Below, piece after piece: positions 1 through 9,044 of a stretch of DNA of 64,000 bases. Position 1 is the stretch's first letter, and every line of letters begins with the position of its first letter. The stretch lies in assembly GCA_965243695.1 (NCBI GenBank), contig CBDEWC010000025.1, positions 119,631 to 183,630 of the forward strand, given 5' to 3'. The notes below the pieces were generated by a model. That model ran no database searches and was not told where the DNA came from. It was given only the letters and a program-made list of their open reading frames with translations. Source of the stretch: JAKVCB01 sp965243695 (lineage in GTDB: Bacteria; Planctomycetota; Planctomycetia; Pirellulales; Lacipirellulaceae). A program made the translations under genes and the position numbers.

Positions 1-261
1 GTCGTCGGGACCTTCGCACGTATGCTGGTACGGAAAGTCCTCCGGAGCCAGAGAAGAAAACGAACTTTCCAGGTCTTTCGGTACGTCTGGATCGGCATTT
101 TCATTGATCGTGAGCGAGGCTGAGGTGTGCTGGATGAACACCTGCAGCAGACCAATTCTCAAGCCGGCTAACTCTGGTAGTGCGCCTAAAATCTCTTCGG
201 TAACCAGGTGGAAGCCCCGACGGCGGGGTGTCAATTGCACGGTTTTTTGCAGCCATTTCAT
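1..261 (-). CDS. YjbQ family protein (UPF0047), C-terminus beyond window
   Basis: The minus strand from the ATG at 261 reads MKWLQKTVQLTPRRRGFHLV and continues open to the window edge, giving 87 residues. The stretch HTSASLTINENADPDV near residues 46-61 is the signature of the YjbQ/UPF0047 family, small beta-rich proteins of about 135-140 residues with weak thiamine-phosphate synthase activity reported in E. coli. The last third therefore lies outside the window. There is no strong ribosome site before the ATG, but the family N-terminus (W-Q-K-T-hydrophobic) fits this start. The gene diverges from the small gene at 722. Function in this organism is inferred from family only. Confidence 0.9.
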   Translation of the reverse strand, partial: MKWLQKTVQLTPRRRGFHLVTEEILGALPELAGLRIGLLQVFIQHTSASLTINENADPDVPKDLESSFSSLAPEDFPYQHTCEGPDD

Positions 262-721
262 CCGATCAGTCTCACACAAAGTCAGGGTGTATAAGAGGTT
301 CCGTTTTTTCGAGAAGATGTTCGCAGAACCATAGGTGGTGCACTCAACGGTAACGGACCGGGTGGGTTGTTTCCAGCGTCCACGGATTACAAAGACCCGC
401 TTTGGGCCGACGAGTTGACCCAAACGTTAAGGTTTTGCGACTACCGCTTGCGGTCTTGTTTTAGCTTGTATTTCAGGGGTCTAAAAACTTGACATTGCCA
501 ATAAACTGGGCATAATAAAGTGCTTCGGTGTGCTGAAAAGCGCCTGGAACGGCTGGTTTTTTGATTTTTGTGAATCCTACCTTGATGAACCAGTCACGAT
601 GGAAACTTTGCGGGCTGTGGCAATCCCGGGATGAGATCCAACATTGTCGCAGCTTGATTCCCATAAGAATGGCGGGCAGTTTGTGCCCTAATGCTTACGC
701 TTAACACGGAGATTTTTCATT
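262..721. other. Intergenic, divergent promoter region
   Basis: About 460 bases between the divergent yjbQ-like gene and the small gene at 722. Short open frames occur on both strands, but none has a ribosome site, a recognisable domain or plausible composition. It must hold promoters for both neighbours, though I cannot place them with confidence. A GGAG lies just before the ATG at 722. Confidence 0.5.
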
Positions 722-952
722 ATGCCGGATCCCACCCTCAAAAATGTGTTCGAGGCTATTCTCAAATATGGCCACGATGAGGACTTTGCACCCAAATCGG
801 ATGACCAGTTTGGATCGACGCAGGCACCAGCTGGTTCTCGGGAAAAGCTCGAAGTCCTTGCCGAACGGGCCCGACGCGGACAACCCCTGTGGCATGGAAA
901 AGATCGTGGTGATTACAGCGGTCTCACCGGAGCTGTTCGTCCGCGAGACTAA
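722..952 (+). CDS. Small conserved planctomycete protein of unknown function
   Basis: A 76-residue soluble, charged protein. The C-terminal half (GSREKLEVLAERARRGQPLW followed by HGKDR and DYSG) resembles a small protein family I recall from other planctomycetes, where a 'PGS-EKIEVL--R---G-PLWHP-D' motif is typical. No enzyme motif, signal peptide or membrane segment is visible. The start has GGAG about ten bases upstream. The TAA stop at 950-952 abuts a 4 x 23 bp tandem repeat, and a factor-independent terminator follows near 1127. The gene is probably monocistronic. No function is assigned. Confidence 0.75.
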   Translation: MPDPTLKNVFEAILKYGHDEDFAPKSDDQFGSTQAPAGSREKLEVLAERARRGQPLWHGKDRGDYSGLTGAVRPRD

Positions 953-1044
953 GTTGGCTAAGACACAAGTGTGGGGTTGGCTAAGACACAAGTGTGGGGT
1001 TGGCTAAGACACAAGTGTGGGGTTGGCCAAGACACAAGTGTGGG
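953..1044. repeat. Four-copy 23 bp direct tandem repeat
   Basis: Four head-to-tail 23-base units start at 953, 976, 999 and 1022, with core ctaagacacaagtgtgg. The fourth carries one substitution (ggccaag). The array begins on the base after the stop codon of the 722 gene and lies before its terminator, so it should be in the 3' untranslated region. The unit length is not a multiple of three and there are no unique spacers, so this is not CRISPR. Near-identity of the copies implies recent expansion or homogenisation. Confidence 0.95.
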
Positions 1045-1448
1045 GCCAGTTCACAGGTGGGGGCTCCGCAGAATTTCAGGCCCCAGCAGATGGTTTGATC
1101 CAGGTTGCTAGAGACCAACAAAAATTGGCCGCAGTGACGAGTCCCGTTGCTGCGGCCTTTTATTTTTTACAAGAAGGTTGGTTTCCGATAAGTGCTGTGT
1201 CCAAGCAGCAGAGGAAGGCGAAATACCAGCATTGCCGTTGTTGCATTCTTGGTGTTGTAGAGTGTTTTTAGGGGAAAATCCTACATCTTTCGCACGGGTG
1301 TTACACTCTTGTTGGTTTCAGGCGGGCTGAAATGGGGGGCGCTTTTGGATTTCCTCAGAAGTGTTGCCAATTCGACAATCTTTCCAGCAAGAAGAGTTAG
1401 GATAAGGCCTTCAGGCGCCAAGTCTTTGATTCATCGACAAAGTGGCCT
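1045..1448. other. Intergenic region with one terminator
   Basis: About 400 bases between the tandem repeat and the stop of csrA (opposite strand). It contains the terminator at 1127-1168. The remainder shows no supported gene. Confidence 0.5.
1127..1168 (+). terminator. Factor-independent terminator after the 722 gene
   Basis: A perfect 8-bp inverted repeat, ggccgcag at 1127-1134 and ctgcggcc at 1150-1157, is followed at once by a T-rich tract (ttttatttttt). It is oriented to end transcripts from the small gene at 722 after the tandem repeat. Confidence 0.85.
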
Positions 1449-1718
1449 TCAAACTACGTCCTCTATCGGCTGGTAAACTCCGCTGGTGGGAGTCGCAAAC
1501 GGCTGTTGTTTTACCGTGGTTGTTGGCGATTCACTTTGCACCGCCACTTCGGCGTTATGTCCCAACGCATGTGGTTCCAATTCATCTCTCAACACCAAGA
1601 CGTCATCAGGAGCTTCGATACCAACCCGCACCCGATCGCCAGCAATTTTCACAATGGTCACGACGATCGAGTTACCCAGGCGAATTCGCTCGGATTCCTT
1701 TCGAGAAAGAACTAGCAT
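1449..1718 (-). CDS. csrA: Carbon storage regulator CsrA
   Basis: An 89-residue protein starting MLVLSRKESERIRLG, the classic CsrA N-terminus, with VRVGIEAP and VLRDEL further on. CsrA homodimers bind GGA motifs in mRNA leaders and alter translation or stability. The RNA-binding core is about residues 1-50. The C-terminal ~35 residues are a Thr/Ser/Pro-rich extension without recognisable motif, longer than the ~61-residue E. coli protein. The start is fixed by GGAGG a few bases upstream of the ATG at 1718, although the frame stays open further upstream. It stands alone between genes of unknown function, so its targets cannot be read from context. Confidence 0.95.
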   Translation of the reverse strand: MLVLSRKESERIRLGNSIVVTIVKIAGDRVRVGIEAPDDVLVLRDELEPHALGHNAEVAVQSESPTTTVKQQPFATPTSGVYQPIEDVV

Positions 1719-1868
1719 GAGGTACCTCCATGGATGCCATTGCGGATTGGTGAATATATGTATACTAATTTGCATCGCCTTTGTAAAGGCCAAATTCGCG
1801 CTGGCGCGGAAGTGAACTCAAGCCTTGTGAAATTAGTTGCTTCCATAAAAATCCTGTGATTGCGGGCC

Positions 1869-2219
1869 TTAAAGATTATTCGTAACACCAGTTGCCATGT
1901 GGTTTTCAAACGGAAGGCCTCTCTTGATTGCGGTTCCGGTAAGGCGAGTTGTGCGGAAACGCTCGCCGCGCGAACCATAAAACAGCACATGTCCTCCCAG
2001 AACATCCCAGACAGCCGTCAGTTGCAAAGACCGAGGACCGTGCAAACAAAAAAAGATTCCACACGGTTTACCTTCGCGAAGTAGGAGTTGCTCTGTCAAA
2101 GGAAAATAGTCTGTCATCAATTGGTCTTGTTCACACAGGGTTTCGTTAATGTATTGGCGAATTTCGTCGATTTCCTGGCAGCAAAAAGTGTTGCACACCA
2201 TTTGGATGGATAACCTCAT
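1869..2219 (-). CDS. Conserved planctomycete protein of unknown function
   Basis: A 116-residue protein without signal peptide or membrane segment. The segment from about residue 48, GKPCGIFFCLHGPRSLQLTA then FYGSRGERF, looks like a compact beta fold. I recall closely similar small proteins in other planctomycetes (…CGVFFCLHGPRSVKFTAIWE…), which is the main reason to call the gene real. The start at 2219 lacks a clear ribosome site, and an internal Met at residue 7 is an alternative. No biochemical role is known to me. It is downstream of spoVG on the same strand, separated by more than 350 bases. Confidence 0.7.
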   Translation of the reverse strand: MRLSIQMVCNTFCCQEIDEIRQYINETLCEQDQLMTDYFPLTEQLLLREGKPCGIFFCLHGPRSLQLTAVWDVLGGHVLFYGSRGERFRTTRLTGTAIKRGLPFENHMATGVTNNL

Positions 2220-2583
2220 CGATGATTTCAGTTGAAAGTTAATTACTAGTCCGCTGCAGCTACCAATACGGAGAGTACGAATGAGGGTTAACGGTGCAGC
2301 AGACCATTTACATAAAGTGTATCGGTTTGTGAGTTGGCGGACTTTGGTGCCAATCGGATAAATAGGGAGTTAACGTTGGTGATTGGTCTTTGCCATGCAA
2401 ATCGAATTGGTGTCTACCGCGGACTGCGTTCTAATAAGGAGACTGCAAACAAGTGGGTCGATATCAGCGCGGTCCCCTTATAACAGTCGGACAACGCCGT
2501 GCCCATTGAAGGGGCATCACCGCGATAGTGAGAAATTATGCGACGGAGGTCTCGCGAACGGATGGTTCAAGCAAGTCGCAATT
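2220..2583. other. Intergenic region, no gene seen
   Basis: About 360 bases between the spoVG stop and the start of the 116-residue gene, both on the minus strand. It presumably carries the promoter of the downstream gene. I see no RNA gene, strong hairpin or convincing open frame. Confidence 0.5.
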
Positions 2584-3219
2584 TTACCGGTCCGGAAATA
2601 TCCCAGTCCCAAAAGAATCCTGATTGGATTCAGTTTCATCAGCAGTTAGAGCTTGGTCTGGTTCCGAGTTCGGTTGGTAGTGTGGTGCCTGGTGTGGTTG
2701 CGATGGCGGATTCACACTCGGATTCTTGATGTGGGGTTTTCCGGTTAAGGATTCTGAATGAGGTTGATCGATTCGGGATGGGGCTGGCATGGGATCGATA
2801 TCGTCAAACTCGTAATCATCATAGCGTGAAATATAGTCGGGATTTTGGGATCGCTGTTCCTCTGCATGAAATTCACGAATCACATATTCCTGGATCATTT
2901 CTCGACATCGCGTGTTGATCGGATGGGCGATATCGGCGTAAAGTTTTGCGCGACCATCAGCGTCTGTCAGGGACCGTCCATCTTGTTGCCGTATTCCACA
3001 TTGGTTGCAGTAAAGTGCACGAAGGTGATTCTTCGTGCCGCACTTGTGGCAATGCGATGTCAGTTTTCGACTAGGCATCGCGACAAAGGGTCCTGTGGAA
3101 CCTTCAATGATCTTTAGATCACGAATGACAAAACAGTTGTCAAAGGTTACCGAACAAAAGGCTTTGAGCCGATCCCCAGGTTCATCCATCAGTTTAATAC
3201 GTACTTCGGTGACTTCCAT
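2584..3219 (-). CDS. spoVG: SpoVG-like RNA/DNA-binding regulator with inserted zinc ribbon
   Basis: A 211-residue protein. Residues 1-51 (MEVTEVRIKLMDE … GPFVAMPSRK) match the N-terminal half of SpoVG, and residues about 91-117 (YADIAHPINTRCREMIQ … EFHAEEQ) match its C-terminal half. Between them, where ordinary SpoVG has a short loop, sit about 40 residues containing CHKC and CNQC pairs, a zinc-ribbon insertion. After the domain comes a ~90-residue Pro/Gln/Asp-rich, probably disordered tail. Canonical SpoVG is about 97 residues and binds nucleic acid. The ATG at 3219 is fixed by AAGGAGG upstream. It lies just downstream of ispE on the same strand, as spoVG also lies near ispE in Bacillus, and is probably cotranscribed. 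Confidence 0.9.
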   Translation of the reverse strand: MEVTEVRIKLMDEPGDRLKAFCSVTFDNCFVIRDLKIIEGSTGPFVAMPSRKLTSHCHKCGTKNHLRALYCNQCGIRQQDGRSLTDADGRAKLYADIAHPINTRCREMIQEYVIREFHAEEQRSQNPDYISRYDDYEFDDIDPMPAPSRIDQPHSESLTGKPHIKNPSVNPPSQPHQAPHYQPNSEPDQALTADETESNQDSFGTGIFPDR

Positions 3220-3247
3220 GGTTGTCCTCCTTACGAACCACCTCGGA

Positions 3248-4183
3248 TTAACGACAACTTCTAGTGGTATAGACAACTCCAAGGTCCAAATTATGTAACA
3301 CTGCTGCCAGTTGAGTTGCCTGGCGAGCGTTCCGACACACTCCGAAATAGGCGCTTCCGCTTCCAGTCATCTGATGGGCGGAAAAATCGAGCCGTCCGAA
3401 CGCGGTGGCGAGGCGATTAATCCACGGAGAAATTCTTGCAGCCGCCGATTGCAGGTGATTAACGATCAGCGGTTGAAGATTGCCAATCCTCCCGCGCCGC
3501 AACGCTTGCAGCAGCGGTTCCAGACCGTTAGACGCGACTTTCGGGAGACCGATATCTGAGCACTCAGCATTTTCTGCGTAGACGACCGACGTCTGGAGGG
3601 CCGTAGGTGGTTTGACCACGACCCAGAAAAGTGGTGGGATTCCCTGGATGGGTTCCACTTGTTCTCCCCGGCCTCGGCAAACAGCGGGCTGGTTCGCCAG
3701 GAAAAAGGCGACGTCACTACCAATGTTTTGTGCGACCTCGGCCAGCTGTTGGCGATTCCAGTGAAGCCCCCAGGCGCGATTTGCCAAGGCGAGTGCTGCA
3801 GCTGCATCACTAGACCCACCGCCCAAGCCGGCACCGGTCGGGATGCGCTTGTACAATTGAACCTGGGCACCCATTTTGCAGCCGCTGCGTCGCTGGAGCA
3901 ATTGCAGCGCACTGATAACAAGATTGCGATCATCTGTCGGTATCGGGTCAATGACCGAAGCGACACTCCTGGAAGACCGTACGGTAAGTTTAATCGGCCC
4001 TGCTTGAGTTGGACCATCAGTTCGAAAGGGAGTCAAACAAAGTGTATCGTAGATACCGAGGGGGACCATCAGCGTCTCCAACTCGTGAAATCCATCAAAA
4101 CGCTGGCCGAGAACATTGAGGTAGAGATTAACCTTGGCTGGTGCCAAGGCGAGCCAGACGGAGTCTTTCCTGTGGAGGTACAT
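3248..4183 (-). CDS. ispE: 4-diphosphocytidyl-2-C-methyl-D-erythritol kinase
   Basis: A 311-residue GHMP kinase that phosphorylates CDP-methylerythritol in the non-mevalonate isoprenoid pathway. Seen directly: the N-terminal PAKVNLYLNVLG substrate motif, the ATP-binding GAGLGGGSSDAAAAL loop, and a C-terminal MTGSGSAYFG motif. The length is typical. CAGGGA before the ATG at 4183 supports the start. Its stop is 28 bases before the spoVG start, so the two are likely one transcript. A long opposite-strand open frame here is a shadow. Confidence 0.96.
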   Translation of the reverse strand: MYLHRKDSVWLALAPAKVNLYLNVLGQRFDGFHELETLMVPLGIYDTLCLTPFRTDGPTQAGPIKLTVRSSRSVASVIDPIPTDDRNLVISALQLLQRRSGCKMGAQVQLYKRIPTGAGLGGGSSDAAAALALANRAWGLHWNRQQLAEVAQNIGSDVAFFLANQPAVCRGRGEQVEPIQGIPPLFWVVVKPPTALQTSVVYAENAECSDIGLPKVASNGLEPLLQALRRGRIGNLQPLIVNHLQSAAARISPWINRLATAFGRLDFSAHQMTGSGSAYFGVCRNARQATQLAAVLHNLDLGVVYTTRSCR

Positions 4184-4732
4184 TCCCTGTACCGTTTCGT
4201 CACGGGGTGTCGAACAAGCTCTCAGGGCGCTGGTTGCGGCTCAGATTACCAAGGGTACAAACGCTAAATCGAGGGAACCCTAGGGCGTCCCTCAAACGCT
4301 TGCGCCTCAACGCTCTTTCTGTTCACTACCGAAACAGACCGCTGATATCTTGTACAATTGTAAAAACCAAGCTATGAAAGCCACTTATAAAACTAGTTTT
4401 TACCCAAGGTAACCACGGCCGATTCTATGGCGGTTGCCAGAAGAGGTCAACGTGATGGTCTTGCGATCGAGCCACTATTTTCTGGGGCCGGTTCCCCCAC
4501 TGAGGTCGGATTAGGAATCGACAACCGGGGTAGATTTGGCCGATACAATCATAGATTTCCCGGTTAAAACAGGGAGAAATACGAGTCCGGGGGGAGTATA
4601 TGGCAGATTCGTGACGTGCGAACTGGACGATTTTGTTGCTAATCTTCTCCAGGTGTGGGGCCGCCCTCCCCTCTTGGTTTATTTCTCAGAAATAATTACC
4701 TGAACACAGTCCGTCTGTGAGAATTAATAATT
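4184..4732. other. Intergenic, divergent promoter region
   Basis: About 550 bases between the divergent ispE and DUF368 genes. The last 60 bases are AT-rich and probably hold the DUF368 promoter. No open frame with coding character and no structured RNA was recognised. Confidence 0.5.
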
Positions 4733-5695
4733 ATGTCTTTTAAAAAAGACCTTCGCTATGCAGCCTGCGGCCTGTTGATGGGGAGTGCAGATATTGTCCC
4801 AGGTGTTTCGGGAGGTACCGTTGCTCTGATCCTGGGGATCTACGCGCGACTTGTGGGAGCCATCAGCCGTTTCGACACAAGGCTGGTTGGATTGGTTGCC
4901 AGGGGGAAATTTCACGAAGCAGCCCTACAGGTTGATCTGCGATTTCTGATTGCACTTGGACTGGGGATTATGACTGGGATCGCAATTTTTGCCACTTTGA
5001 TGAGCCATTTACTGGAGCATTATCTTTCCTACACGATGGCTGCATTTTTCGGCTTGATTCTTGGTTCCAGTTGGCTTGTCGCCGGTATGGTTCGACGAGA
5101 AAATGTTTGGTCGTACTTGGGGGCAGTGGTCATAGGCATCGTCGGAGCGTCGATTGCATTGACGATTGCGACTCAACACAGCCTGGGATCTCAGCCGGGA
5201 AATATTTATACGTTTGGATGCGGGGCCATTGCAATTTGCGCAATGATTTTGCCGGGCATTAGTGGCGCCTATATTCTCGTCTTACTGGGGAAGTACAGCG
5301 ATATCACGGGAATCATCAAAGACGTAGTGCACTTGGACATCACTTCCGAGGGGCTGGTTACGTTGGGCGTATTTGCTCTCGGGTGTGGAGTTGGACTGGT
5401 GTTATTCAGCAAAGTCCTTCGTTGGTTACTGGCCCGCTGGAATGCAGAGACAATTTCTCTACTTTGTGGATTTATGATTGGATCGCTGTACCGAATTTGG
5501 CCGTTTCAGCGCGACTTGACTCCGGAAGTCGAGAAAATCCAATTCAAGCGGTTTCAGCCGGTTTGGCCATCTGAAATAAACAGCGAAGTTGTCATCTGCC
5601 TGGCGATTGCTATTTCAGCAATCGTCGTTGTCCTGGTTATTAACCGGTTTGCTCAACGGAAAAATCAGCACGAGTCACAAACGGTAAGCTATTGA
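4733..5695 (+). CDS. DUF368 membrane protein, likely polyprenyl-phosphate translocase
   Basis: A 320-residue polytopic membrane protein. The N-terminal GLLMGSADIVPGVSGGTVAL and the internal repeat-like MILPGISGAYILVLLG are the paired hallmark motifs of the DUF368 family. Members have been shown to recycle undecaprenyl phosphate across the cytoplasmic membrane (PopT). At least eight hydrophobic segments are visible. In a planctomycete such a carrier would serve lipid-linked glycan export. It stands alone between divergent ispE and convergent tmk, so the role is from family alone. Confidence 0.88.
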   Translation: MSFKKDLRYAACGLLMGSADIVPGVSGGTVALILGIYARLVGAISRFDTRLVGLVARGKFHEAALQVDLRFLIALGLGIMTGIAIFATLMSHLLEHYLSYTMAAFFGLILGSSWLVAGMVRRENVWSYLGAVVIGIVGASIALTIATQHSLGSQPGNIYTFGCGAIAICAMILPGISGAYILVLLGKYSDITGIIKDVVHLDITSEGLVTLGVFALGCGVGLVLFSKVLRWLLARWNAETISLLCGFMIGSLYRIWPFQRDLTPEVEKIQFKRFQPVWPSEINSEVVICLAIAISAIVVVLVINRFAQRKNQHESQTVSY

Positions 5696-5905
5696 AGAAG
5701 CGGTTCGATCTAGTTGTGACCAGCAGGAGGGTTGCAGTTGGATCGACTGCGAGACATGCGAGAAACCGGATGGACCCGCGGAGCCCTTTTCATTGAGGTC
5801 GTCTGGCGTCAATCGAGGCGGGTATTCTTCAACCGACAAAGATGTGCGAATTGTCGTCAACGACAACATTTTTTTTCGGCAGGTATGCGGCTTGAAAGGG
5901 TATTC

Positions 5906-6523
5906 CTATCCGATGGAATTGAGCGCTGTTTGGGCCAGTTGTTGAATTTGCTCTTGGACTTGATCAATCGATTGGGCCGCATTGACGATATGAATATGCT
6001 GGGCATCGCGCCGGGCTTCGGCAAGAAAACCTTCTCGTAGACGGAGGCGATAATCTTCGGATTGTTGTTCCATTCGATCGAGTTCTCGGGTAAGTCGCTT
6101 TTGGGCAGTTGTTTCCGACATATCAAGTAGGAAAACACAATCGGGCATGAGTCCGGCAGTCGCTACACAACCAACATCGCGTACAACCTTGGCATCGAGT
6201 CCTCCTGCGAACGCCTGGTAGGCGATATTCGCCAGCAAGAAGCGGTCGGAAACAACAATTTGTCCATTTTTCAGTGCCGGCTGAATAATTTCTTCAACCA
6301 ACTGTGCGCGGGCTGCCATATAAAGAAGCATCTCAGCCCGAAGCGTGATTGGAAGTTCATCGCCACCGTGTAGCAGAATATCGCGAATTCGTTCACCTAA
6401 TGGCGTGCTACCTGGATCGCGGCACGTTACCACAGGATGGCCGAGAGAGCGAAGCCACTGGCAGAATAGATGCAGTTGAGTTGTTTTTCCAACGCCATCG
6501 ATGCCATCAAATGAGAAGAACAT
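5906..6523 (-). CDS. tmk: Thymidylate kinase
   Basis: A 205-residue P-loop kinase that phosphorylates dTMP to dTDP. Seen: the Walker A motif FDGIDGVGKTTQ at residues 4-15, the DPGSTPLGERIRDILL segment, and VVSDRFLLANIAYQ, which is the DR(Y/F) motif with the following YQ. A lid-like region follows. Length is normal. Position 36 reads D in RDPGST where many homologues have E in REPG, a conservative difference. The ATG at 6523 has no good ribosome site. It is downstream of the TolC-like gene's strand but 140 bases away. Confidence 0.95.
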   Translation of the reverse strand: MFFSFDGIDGVGKTTQLHLFCQWLRSLGHPVVTCRDPGSTPLGERIRDILLHGGDELPITLRAEMLLYMAARAQLVEEIIQPALKNGQIVVSDRFLLANIAYQAFAGGLDAKVVRDVGCVATAGLMPDCVFLLDMSETTAQKRLTRELDRMEQQSEDYRLRLREGFLAEARRDAQHIHIVNAAQSIDQVQEQIQQLAQTALNSIG

Positions 6524-6662
6524 GCGGTTTGTTTGAACGGGTGCAGCAGAGCAGACCTCCCCTGGGTGACCATTCTGGCTTCTCAGAGATTACCGTCTAG
6601 CGGAAAGTGAGGTCTTGGGTCCAAAGAGGGCTTCTGTTTTGTAATTGGAGTACTTGTTTTGT

Positions 6663-9044
6663 CTAAAAGTCAGTAGGCGTGGTTAGCTTACTTGTTGGAT
6701 TTTTCAGTATAAGGGGATGATATGGCTGCCACTGGTTGGACGGTCCGAATTCGGAAGATTCGCTAGTCGCATTACTGCGTAGGTGGTTTCCTATTTCTGC
6801 AATTTGCTCTGAGGTTATTTCAAGGGTCGAGTCGATCTCTGACGGGTCGATTCCAACTTTGTTCAAAAGCTTCTCCTGAGAGGAACCCAGTGGTGATAAT
6901 TCGTCAGGGAAAGGGATGAACTGGATGGTGTCGGCCTTGGTCGGTTCAGGAAGTTCAGGCAGTTCATCTGTGCTGATTTCTCCCTGGATCAATTCAGGCA
7001 CCTCGTTAAATTCAGGTGTCTCTTCGGCATTGTAACAGTTGGCGCGGCTGTTTTGATAGGGGCCACGGCTTACGATGCCTGGCATGGTGAATCCGTAATC
7101 GAGGTACATGCTTGCGTCACGTTGGCGCGCACGGCGCATTGCATCGAAATAGGCCTTGCCTGGCCAGGGGCCTTCAGACAGATAAACACCGTTGTAGTCC
7201 AGCGCTGACCCCTTGCGGCAGTGCACAAGGGAAATGGCTTTGTTGTAGTCAACAAGTGCCCGGTAGTAGGACGATTCAGCCTCGGCACGGCGCCGCTGGG
7301 CATCCAATAATTGATCAAGAGTCGTTCTGCCAGCGTCGTAGATTTCGTGGACCGTTTGCACTTCACGTTCAGCAGCCAGTGCCCGATTGAACAAGGTTTG
7401 GGTTTGTCCGTAATTGAGGTCGAGATCGCGAATGGCGTCGGCTATTTGGTGGCAAATTTCGAGTTCGAGGTTATTGAGTACGGCCCGCTCCCGTGCTAGC
7501 AGCAGTTCATTGTGGCGTACCGTAGAAATTTGTTGTCGGTACCCAATAGGTACACTGAGTTGTAGTCCAAGTTGCCACTCCTGAAAATCGCCACCGGTCA
7601 TCACATCAAAGGCGTTGGAGCCTGGCGAAGTGAACGGGACACTGCCATTCTGTCCGATCAGTTCATTTCCTAGTCCTAGCCAGCGATAGGTTCCCACCGC
7701 GTCCAATCTTGGTAGGAGGTGATTCCGGGCAGCGATGAGTCCTAATTCCCGACGCTTGACTTCCCATTTTTGTTTGCGAATTTCAACACGACGAACCAGG
7801 GCCTCGGTGTGGACTTCAGCCCAATCGAAGTGAATGCTGGCTGTGGTTGGATCATCGGAAGGGCGAATAAGTTTGCCATCCGACGGTGGCAGGCCCATGA
7901 TGTATCGTAAACGTGATTCTGTGCGAAACAGTTCGGTCTGGGCTTGCTCGACTTGCGATCGGAACAGGAAGTATTGCGAGCGGGCCTGGGCTTCACGATC
8001 GGCACTGCCATCACGTGAACCGGTGAGGAACTTGGCATGGACATTCTTCCAGGTTTCCAGAGAGCTGTCGCGTCCCAACTTGCGTGCTTGTAAATCGCGG
8101 TAGGCAAAATACAAATCCCAGTACACATTTTCCACATCGCACATCAGGTTTCGCACGCCTCCCTCGAAGTCAGCCAACGAAAGGTCCGTGCGAATTCGTG
8201 CAATCATTACACCGTCGATCGGATTGACGGCCCCAGACGCATACTGGTTGAAGGAAAAAGGCCCCGCAATGCGGTTGTATTTGGTACCACTCCCTTGAAA
8301 AAACGGGTGGCTGAATGAGGCCTCAAAATTTGTGGTCCAGGCACTCGGGAACGCCTGGAATGCGTTTATCGAAGTTCCTGACGAGATGTTATTGCCTTCG
8401 TAACGTGTGTTATTACGGATGCTGAATTGTGTGCCAGGGGCTGTCACCTTCGTGATGCCAGACGTGAAGGTTCCGAGTTCTTGCGCAAGGATTGCAGGAG
8501 AAAAATCCTGGCCAAAGCTGGATGTGTCGCGGTTTTGCGGAGTCCGGTTTTTGTTCCAGAAGATACTTGCATCAAGTTGTGCATCAAATTCCGAAAGAGC
8601 TGCTTCTACACCGGTTCCTCCAAACGCTGAGGCAACGGATGTACCGGTTGCCGACTCCGTAAGTGCTGGATCGTAAACGGTTGCGACGGCTACCGGGCTC
8701 GTAATCGTTCGCGAGATGGTCTCTGGTGCTGTTGAGGCCACACGCCCACCTAATTGCCGCATGACCTTGCTGTTGTTTAGCGTGATCCGTGTGACTTCTT
8801 GTAGAGTTATACTCCAGGTTTCACAGTTATCTGGATTTCGGAGTGTCAGTGGTGGCGCTGCACAAGAAGTTTCACACAGGCATGGTTCTTCCACATCCGG
8901 ATAGTCAATGGCTGTCGCCATACCCTGGTAGTGCGAGAGGTCGCCGTCTTCCATAAAGAAGAACGGCTGAACCGGCTGGCAGCCGGTTGACAGAACCGAT
9001 CCGCAAATAAGTAGACTCCAGAAGGTACGGAGACGCCGACTCAT
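6663..9044 (-). CDS. TolC-family outer-membrane efflux lipoprotein
   Basis: A 793-residue protein. The N-terminus MSRRLRTFWSLLICGSVLST ends in a lipobox with Cys22 (LSTGC). Residues about 300-620 have the long helical periodicity and VHEIYDAGRTTLDQLLDAQRR motif of TolC-family channels, which form trimeric ducts for efflux pumps or type I secretion. It is much longer than E. coli TolC (~470 mature residues). The extra parts are a ~200-residue N-terminal segment and a ~150-residue acidic, Pro/Glu-rich C-terminal tail. The ATG at 9044 was chosen because it starts the signal peptide directly. No inner-membrane pump or adaptor is adjacent, so the partner is unknown. Confidence 0.85.
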   Translation of the reverse strand: MSRRLRTFWSLLICGSVLSTGCQPVQPFFFMEDGDLSHYQGMATAIDYPDVEEPCLCETSCAAPPLTLRNPDNCETWSITLQEVTRITLNNSKVMRQLGGRVASTAPETISRTITSPVAVATVYDPALTESATGTSVASAFGGTGVEAALSEFDAQLDASIFWNKNRTPQNRDTSSFGQDFSPAILAQELGTFTSGITKVTAPGTQFSIRNNTRYEGNNISSGTSINAFQAFPSAWTTNFEASFSHPFFQGSGTKYNRIAGPFSFNQYASGAVNPIDGVMIARIRTDLSLADFEGGVRNLMCDVENVYWDLYFAYRDLQARKLGRDSSLETWKNVHAKFLTGSRDGSADREAQARSQYFLFRSQVEQAQTELFRTESRLRYIMGLPPSDGKLIRPSDDPTTASIHFDWAEVHTEALVRRVEIRKQKWEVKRRELGLIAARNHLLPRLDAVGTYRWLGLGNELIGQNGSVPFTSPGSNAFDVMTGGDFQEWQLGLQLSVPIGYRQQISTVRHNELLLARERAVLNNLELEICHQIADAIRDLDLNYGQTQTLFNRALAAEREVQTVHEIYDAGRTTLDQLLDAQRRRAEAESSYYRALVDYNKAISLVHCRKGSALDYNGVYLSEGPWPGKAYFDAMRRARQRDASMYLDYGFTMPGIVSRGPYQNSRANCYNAEETPEFNEVPELIQGEISTDELPELPEPTKADTIQFIPFPDELSPLGSSQEKLLNKVGIDPSEIDSTLEITSEQIAEIGNHLRSNATSESSEFGPSNQWQPYHPLILKNPTSKLTTPTDF

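Noticed and set aside
473..664. 63-codon minus-strand frame upstream of the 722 gene
   Set aside because: No ribosome site, no conservation I recognise, and it lies in the divergent promoter region.
953..1044. CRISPR array
   Set aside because: Units are head to tail without spacers, so it is a simple tandem repeat.
3659..4267. 202-codon plus-strand frame across ispE
   Set aside because: Shadow of ispE, which has all GHMP-kinase motifs on the minus strand.
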